Shown here in pieces: positions 5,715-9,226 of a stretch of 9,226 bases of DNA. Origin of the DNA: a bacterium MnTg04 (GTDB lineage Bacteria > Pseudomonadota > Gammaproteobacteria > Steroidobacterales > MnTg04); NCBI GenBank assembly GCA_008975185.1, contig BFAU01000192.1, forward strand, positions 1 through 9,226, in the 5' to 3' direction. Numbering within the stretch: position 1 is the first letter of the stretch; each line of letters begins with the position of its first letter. A model generated the notes under the pieces. It had not been told where the DNA came from. It saw only the letters and a list, made by a program, of their open reading frames with translations, and ran no database searches. The position numbers and the translations under genes were made by a program.

Positions 5715-7964
5715 CTATTTGCTCAGATGTTCGAACACCCCGTCCCAGGCAGGCGGCGGCGGATCCTTTCTGAACAGTTCGATGCGACCCAGGTACGTAT
5801 TATAGAGTAGTTCGTCCTTCTCTGCCGCCGCCAAAACTAATAATCTCTCCGCCGCATCCCAGTCTTGCGCGCGATAATGTTTGAGTATTTCACTGAATCG
5901 GGCGACGGCTTCGCGCGCCGGCTCATCGAGCCCTTCTGCCAGTCCCAGCGGTTCGAAAATTGCCACCGGTTCAAGCTTCCCTTTGACCCGCACGAGATCG
6001 AGCTCACGAAACGCCATGTCAGGGACTTTACGCATGGTCCCCTCGCTGACAATCATTTGCACGCCGTAATGTTTGGTCAGTCCTTCCAGGCGCGATCCCA
6101 GGTTTACCGTGTCGCCCATTACCGTATACGCCATGCGAAATTCCGATCCCATGTTGCCGACATTCATTTCGCCGCTCGAAACTCCAACGCCAACGGCAAT
6201 CGGCGGCCAACCGCGAGCCTTGAATGGTTCGCCAAGATCCGTGGTTTTTTGGATTAACGCCAGTCCGGCGAGCACGGCATTTTGCGCATGATCAGCATCC
6301 TCGAGCGGCGCTCCCCAGAACGCCATGACGCAATCGCCCATGTACTTGTCGATCGTGCCGCGATGTTCGTGGATGACTTTCGTTACCGGCGTCAGGAACT
6401 CGTTCATCAGCTGGGTCAGCTCTTTGGGGTCGAGTTTCTCTGAAATACTGGTGAATCCGCGAATATCAGAGAACAGTACCGACATGTCGCGGCTCTCTCC
6501 CTCCAGTGACAGCTCGGCACCCCCACCTTCGAGTTCCTCGACGATTTCGAGCGGCACGTACTGGCCAAACACCTTGGACAATTGGCGTTTGCTGCGAGAT
6601 TCGATGAAATAGCCGTAGTTGATCTGCAGCAATCCGACGAGCAGCGCATAGGTGAGCGTCGCCGCCAGCGGCACGACCAGGCCGAGATAGGACCACATCC
6701 ATAGATTGCCGGCCAATGCGACCGCGACAATGCCGAGCACCATCAGCAAACCGGCGAGTGCCCCCAACCCGGGCAGCACCAATCCTGTCAACAGTCCGAG
6801 CACCACAAGGACGACCAGCTCGAGACCCGTTGAGTATGCCGGCTGCTGCTTGATAGTGCCGTCGAGCAGGCCCGCGATCAGATTGGCGTGAGCCTCGACC
6901 CCGGCGTAGCGCGCGCCGACCGGTGTCGGACGCAGATCGTGAAGACCAACCGCGGTCGCGCCGAACAGGACGATCTTCCCTTCCAGCATGTCCCGGGGAG
7001 CGGTCCCATCGAGTACCGATCGGGCGGAAACGTAATTGAAACTGCCCTGACGCCCGCGAAATGGGATGAAGACGGCGGCCTTCTCATCGACTGCAATATC
7101 CTGCTCTCCCAGGCGAAAAGCCTCCAGATTCAGACCGCTGTATTGGCCCGGATCGGAGGTGGCGAATACGAAACTCACCGTTGGCGATCCCAGGTACAGG
7201 CGAGCAATCGCAAGCGACAGCGTCGGATACAGGTCGCCACGATATCGTTGAACCAACGGCATGCGACGAAACACACCATCGGGATCGATCAGGGGCGTGT
7301 CTACGAATCCTCCGGTCTCCGCGTTCTGTTGCAACACGCTCAGATTACCGAGGTACCCTTTCGCATCAACGAAAGGAACCGTCCACCCGGTGATCGCGTC
7401 CCCGCGAATCAACGGCGGTGGCAGTTCTCCGGTCGCTTCCGGCTCATCGGCGGTAAGAGAGCTTTTGAATATGAAGCCAGGCACAACGTCACGGGCAATA
7501 AATGATTCTGCAAACTGTGTGTCCCTGTCCAAGGTCATTTGCAGCCGTCGATACTCGGCTTGAAACTCTGGCAAATCACCCAAAGCGGTCGCCGCAAGAT
7601 CATTCAGGACGCGTTTACCCGAAGTCTCCTCCTCCTCGACGTAATAAACATCGAATCCGAGAATGTGTATGAGGTATTCGTCAAAAAGAGCATCGACGAT
7701 TCCGGCCAGCGTATCCCGCGACCAGGGCCACTGTCCGAGTACCGACAAACTGGCCTCGTCGATCTCGACGATGACGATCCTTTCATCGACAGTATTGGGC
7801 ATCGTGAGCTGCACCCGGGCGTCGTAGAGGTAGCTCTCGACGCGGTCGATCAGTTCCAGGCGCTGCGAACCCTGAACATGCAGTCCGAAAATCACCAGAA
7901 AAAACCCGCTGATTGCCAGCCGTGTCAAATTGCGACCCCAGCGGTGTTTCGCCCGTTTAGCCAT
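5715..7964 (-). CDS. CHASE2-domain transmembrane class III adenylate cyclase
   Basis: The 749-residue inner-membrane protein probably converts ATP to cAMP in response to a periplasmic signal. Helix 1 (about 16-31) is followed by a large periplasmic CHASE2 domain (about 35-365) with typical segments RIVIVEIDEASLSVLGQWPWSR and GKIVLFGATAVGLHDLRPTPV. Three further hydrophobic segments lie at about 381-401, 403-421 and 425-446. The cytoplasmic class III cyclase domain spans about 490-675. Metal-binding aspartates are D500 (SVLFSDIRGF) and D544 (DKYMGD). The adenine-selecting pair is K540 and D618, and the transition-state residues are N621 and R625 (VNLGSRLE). All catalytic positions are therefore present, and they favour adenylate over guanylate cyclase. 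The C-terminal tail (about 680-749) is helical and TPR-like. The ATG at 7964 precedes AKRAKHRWGRN, a normal basic start before the first helix, but no clear Shine-Dalgarno is visible. It is the first gene of the minus-strand cluster. The CHASE2 ligand is unknown. Confidence 0.95.
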   Translation of the reverse strand: MAKRAKHRWGRNLTRLAISGFFLVIFGLHVQGSQRLELIDRVESYLYDARVQLTMPNTVDERIVIVEIDEASLSVLGQWPWSRDTLAGIVDALFDEYLIHILGFDVYYVEEEETSGKRVLNDLAATALGDLPEFQAEYRRLQMTLDRDTQFAESFIARDVVPGFIFKSSLTADEPEATGELPPPLIRGDAITGWTVPFVDAKGYLGNLSVLQQNAETGGFVDTPLIDPDGVFRRMPLVQRYRGDLYPTLSLAIARLYLGSPTVSFVFATSDPGQYSGLNLEAFRLGEQDIAVDEKAAVFIPFRGRQGSFNYVSARSVLDGTAPRDMLEGKIVLFGATAVGLHDLRPTPVGARYAGVEAHANLIAGLLDGTIKQQPAYSTGLELVVLVVLGLLTGLVLPGLGALAGLLMVLGIVAVALAGNLWMWSYLGLVVPLAATLTYALLVGLLQINYGYFIESRSKRQLSKVFGQYVPLEIVEELEGGGAELSLEGESRDMSVLFSDIRGFTSISEKLDPKELTQLMNEFLTPVTKVIHEHRGTIDKYMGDCVMAFWGAPLEDADHAQNAVLAGLALIQKTTDLGEPFKARGWPPIAVGVGVSSGEMNVGNMGSEFRMAYTVMGDTVNLGSRLEGLTKHYGVQMIVSEGTMRKVPDMAFRELDLVRVKGKLEPVAIFEPLGLAEGLDEPAREAVARFSEILKHYRAQDWDAAERLLVLAAAEKDELLYNTYLGRIELFRKDPPPPAWDGVFEHLSK

Positions 7965-7995
7965 GGCCCGAATTTAAGCGATTCCGGTCGCGCTT

Positions 7996-8005
7996 GCACG
8001 CGTGC
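7996..8005. repeat. 10-bp perfect palindrome GCACGCGTGC
   Basis: GCACGCGTGC is its own reverse complement and lies 31 nt upstream of the cyclase ATG between two divergent genes. Its position suits an operator for a dimeric regulator, but symmetry stops at 10 bp and such GC-rich palindromes occur by chance, so the role is unproven. Confidence 0.35.
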
Positions 8006-8018
8006 CCGCCGCTCTGGG

Positions 8019-8036
8019 TTCAGCTTCAGTTCAGCT
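8019..8036 (+). repeat. Tandem TTCAGCT repeat with 11-bp period (candidate response-regulator box)
   Basis: TTCAGCT occurs at 8019-8025 and again at 8030-8036, separated by 4 nt (TCAG). Two 7-mers repeated every 11 bp is the layout bound by OmpR/PhoB-family response regulators. If the -10 at 8057-8062 is real, the repeat is centred near -41, where such activators replace a -35. CTGGGTT also flanks the block on both sides (8014-8020 and 8040-8046). The regulator is not in the window. Confidence 0.45.
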
Positions 8037-8071
8037 ACCCTGGGTTATGGTTTGCCTAGATTGGAGGAAGT

Positions 8072-8076
8072 GGGAG
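8072..8076 (+). promoter_or_regulatory. Ribosome binding site of the DUF3300 gene
   Basis: GGGAG lies 8 nt before the ATG at 8085. A second tract, GGAGG (8063-8067), lies 8 nt before an in-frame GTG at 8076, which would add three residues (MSD). The ATG is preferred because the signal peptide then starts cleanly with MFKSLHNK. Confidence 0.6.
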
Positions 8077-8084
8077 TGTCAGAT

Positions 8085-9226
8085 ATGTTCAAGTCATTAC
8101 ACAACAAGCAGTTTTTACCACTGGCAGTGCTGTCGGCGGCATTATGTTCAATGACATTGGCAGCAACGCCCGCTGGCGCCCAGTCGGCAGACAATGGCAA
8201 ACCCAATCATGTCGTGGTCGGCAATAGCGGTGATAAGGCCCTGGCCGGGGCAGGCCGCGAGCTAATCGAGCCGTTCACCGCCGCAGAACTCGAAGACCTG
8301 GTGGCGCCGGTCGCTCTTTACCCGGATGACCTGCTGGCCATCGTTCTACCGGCCGCCACCTATCCACTGCAGATAGTGCAGGCTGCCCGCTTTCTGGATG
8401 AGTTGGAAAATGATGCCTCGCTGCAACCCGATGAGAACTGGGACGAATCGGTCGTTGCCCTGCTCAACTATCCCGAGGTCGTCGACCTGCTGAACAGCGA
8501 CCTGGAATGGACCTGGCAGCTTGGTGAAGCCGTAATCAACCAGGAAGCGGAAGTCATCGAGGCAGTCGAGACTTTTCGTGACCGCGCAATACTCGCTGGC
8601 AATCTGCAAACAGATGAACACCAGGTCGTCAGCAACGAAGACGGCGCAATCGAGATCACGCCGGTCGACCCGGAAGTGATTTACGTTCCTTATTACGAAC
8701 CGGAGCAGGTCGTCGTTTATCAGCCCTACCCGGTGTATCACTATTATCCGAGCGCCTATCCGCTCTATTACTACCCTTACCCGGTGGGGCACCACTTTAA
8801 CTCCCATTACTTCTGGGGAATCACCACCGCCTTTACCATTAGCTGGTATTCACATCACCTGAATGTGCACCACTGGGATTACTACAGCCACCCGTACTAT
8901 GGGCACACCTATTATCGCTACAGCCATTATTACCATCGGCCGTCGCGCCACTACTTCGGTGGACACAGGTTTGCCGGAAACCCGCGGCATCATGGCGATC
9001 GTTGGCGGCCAAACCGCGGGCATGGCGCCAGGCCCAGTCACCGGCGTCCGGGCTTTGACCGCGGTGGCAATGATTTTGTCAGGACATCCGATGGCTCGAG
9101 ACTCGGACGGCCAGGCGCGTTCAAGCCGCGCCCCGGGTTCCGCGGAAAGATTATGAAAGGCATTAATACCCGCTCGCATGGTGCAGACTTGAGAACGAAG
9201 GTCAGGCCCGCCGTACGGACGACCCG
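8085..9226 (+). CDS. DUF3300 domain protein, exported, with His/Tyr-rich tail (partial)
   Basis: The frame is open for 380 codons to the right edge with no stop, so the C-terminus is missing. A signal peptide (MFKSLHNKQFLPLAVLSAAL..., ending PAGA, cleavage near residue 32) sends it to the periplasm or beyond. The DUF3300 domain begins near residue 63 with PFTAAELEDLVAPVALYPDDLLA, followed by ATYPLQIVQAARFL and NYPEVVDLLN, and runs to ITPVDPEVIYVPYYEPEQVVVYQP near residue 215. DUF3300 has no established biochemical role that I know of; E. coli YacH is a member. Residues 218-323 carry 18 His and 20 Tyr, and the remainder is basic and rich in Arg, Gly and Pro, suggesting a disordered or metal- or wall-binding tail. 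It is divergent from the cyclase cluster, so shared regulation is possible but unshown. Confidence 0.92.
   Translation, partial: MFKSLHNKQFLPLAVLSAALCSMTLAATPAGAQSADNGKPNHVVVGNSGDKALAGAGRELIEPFTAAELEDLVAPVALYPDDLLAIVLPAATYPLQIVQAARFLDELENDASLQPDENWDESVVALLNYPEVVDLLNSDLEWTWQLGEAVINQEAEVIEAVETFRDRAILAGNLQTDEHQVVSNEDGAIEITPVDPEVIYVPYYEPEQVVVYQPYPVYHYYPSAYPLYYYPYPVGHHFNSHYFWGITTAFTISWYSHHLNVHHWDYYSHPYYGHTYYRYSHYYHRPSRHYFGGHRFAGNPRHHGDRWRPNRGHGARPSHRRPGFDRGGNDFVRTSDGSRLGRPGAFKPRPGFRGKIMKGINTRSHGADLRTKVRPAVRTT

Larger units (their letters stand above)
7965..8084. promoter_or_regulatory. Divergent intergenic region between the cyclase and DUF3300 genes
   Basis: These 120 nt must hold the start signals for the leftward cluster and the rightward DUF3300 gene. 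On the plus strand a possible -10 TAGATT lies at 8057-8062 with no recognisable -35, which is compatible with an activator bound at the tandem repeat upstream. Two Shine-Dalgarno-like tracts follow (GGAGG 8063-8067, GGGAG 8072-8076). On the minus strand the only -10-like element is TTAAAT (7972-7977), so close to the cyclase ATG that the leader would be almost absent. Promoter positions are guesses; the repeats are plain in the sequence. Confidence 0.5.

Noticed and set aside
6888..7505. 205-codon plus-strand open frame inside the cyclase gene
   Set aside because: It lies opposite the CHASE2 domain and has no recognisable motif or ribosome binding site.
8346..8807. 153-codon minus-strand open frame opposite the DUF3300 gene
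   Set aside because: It mirrors the conserved DUF3300 region; its low-complexity valine-rich composition is typical of an antisense shadow.

Overview
The window looks like chromosomal DNA of a moderately GC-rich gram-negative bacterium, most likely a gammaproteobacterium. This is inferred from a class I GdhA-type glutamate dehydrogenase, exported proteins with cleavable signal peptides, an outer-membrane barrel of the Slam/DUF560 type and a DUF3300 protein. I cannot name a species. No tRNA, rRNA, CRISPR array, insertion sequence or phage gene is visible, and coding density is high.

Positions 7964 down to 1 hold five genes on the minus strand. In transcription order they are: a CHASE2-domain class III adenylate cyclase (7964-5715); after a 126-nt gap, a TPR plus outer-membrane barrel protein resembling the surface lipoprotein assembly modifier Slam (5588-4218); a secreted FecR-domain protein with a C-terminal beta-rich, TbpB-like region (about 4233-2587); NADP-type glutamate dehydrogenase gdhA (2590-1244); and a thioredoxin-reductase-like FAD/NADPH flavoprotein that runs into a cyclic-nucleotide-binding domain and leaves the window (1218 to <1). 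The middle three genes overlap at their ends. The last gene starts 25 nt after gdhA. The cluster therefore looks like one operon, possibly with an extra promoter in the 126-nt gap.

Positions 7965-8084 form a divergent intergenic region with a tandem 7-mer repeat of 11-bp period and a 10-bp palindrome. From 8085 to the right edge runs a plus-strand DUF3300 protein with a signal peptide and a long His/Tyr-rich tail, without its stop codon.

The striking part is the gene combination. A cyclase with a periplasmic sensor domain is the first gene and a cyclic-nucleotide-binding redox enzyme is the fifth. Between them are an envelope secretion/substrate-like pair and a central nitrogen enzyme translationally coupled to it. 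A reasonable hypothesis is an envelope-sensing cAMP circuit acting on NADPH and glutamate metabolism. The domain assignments are well supported; the circuit itself is inference.
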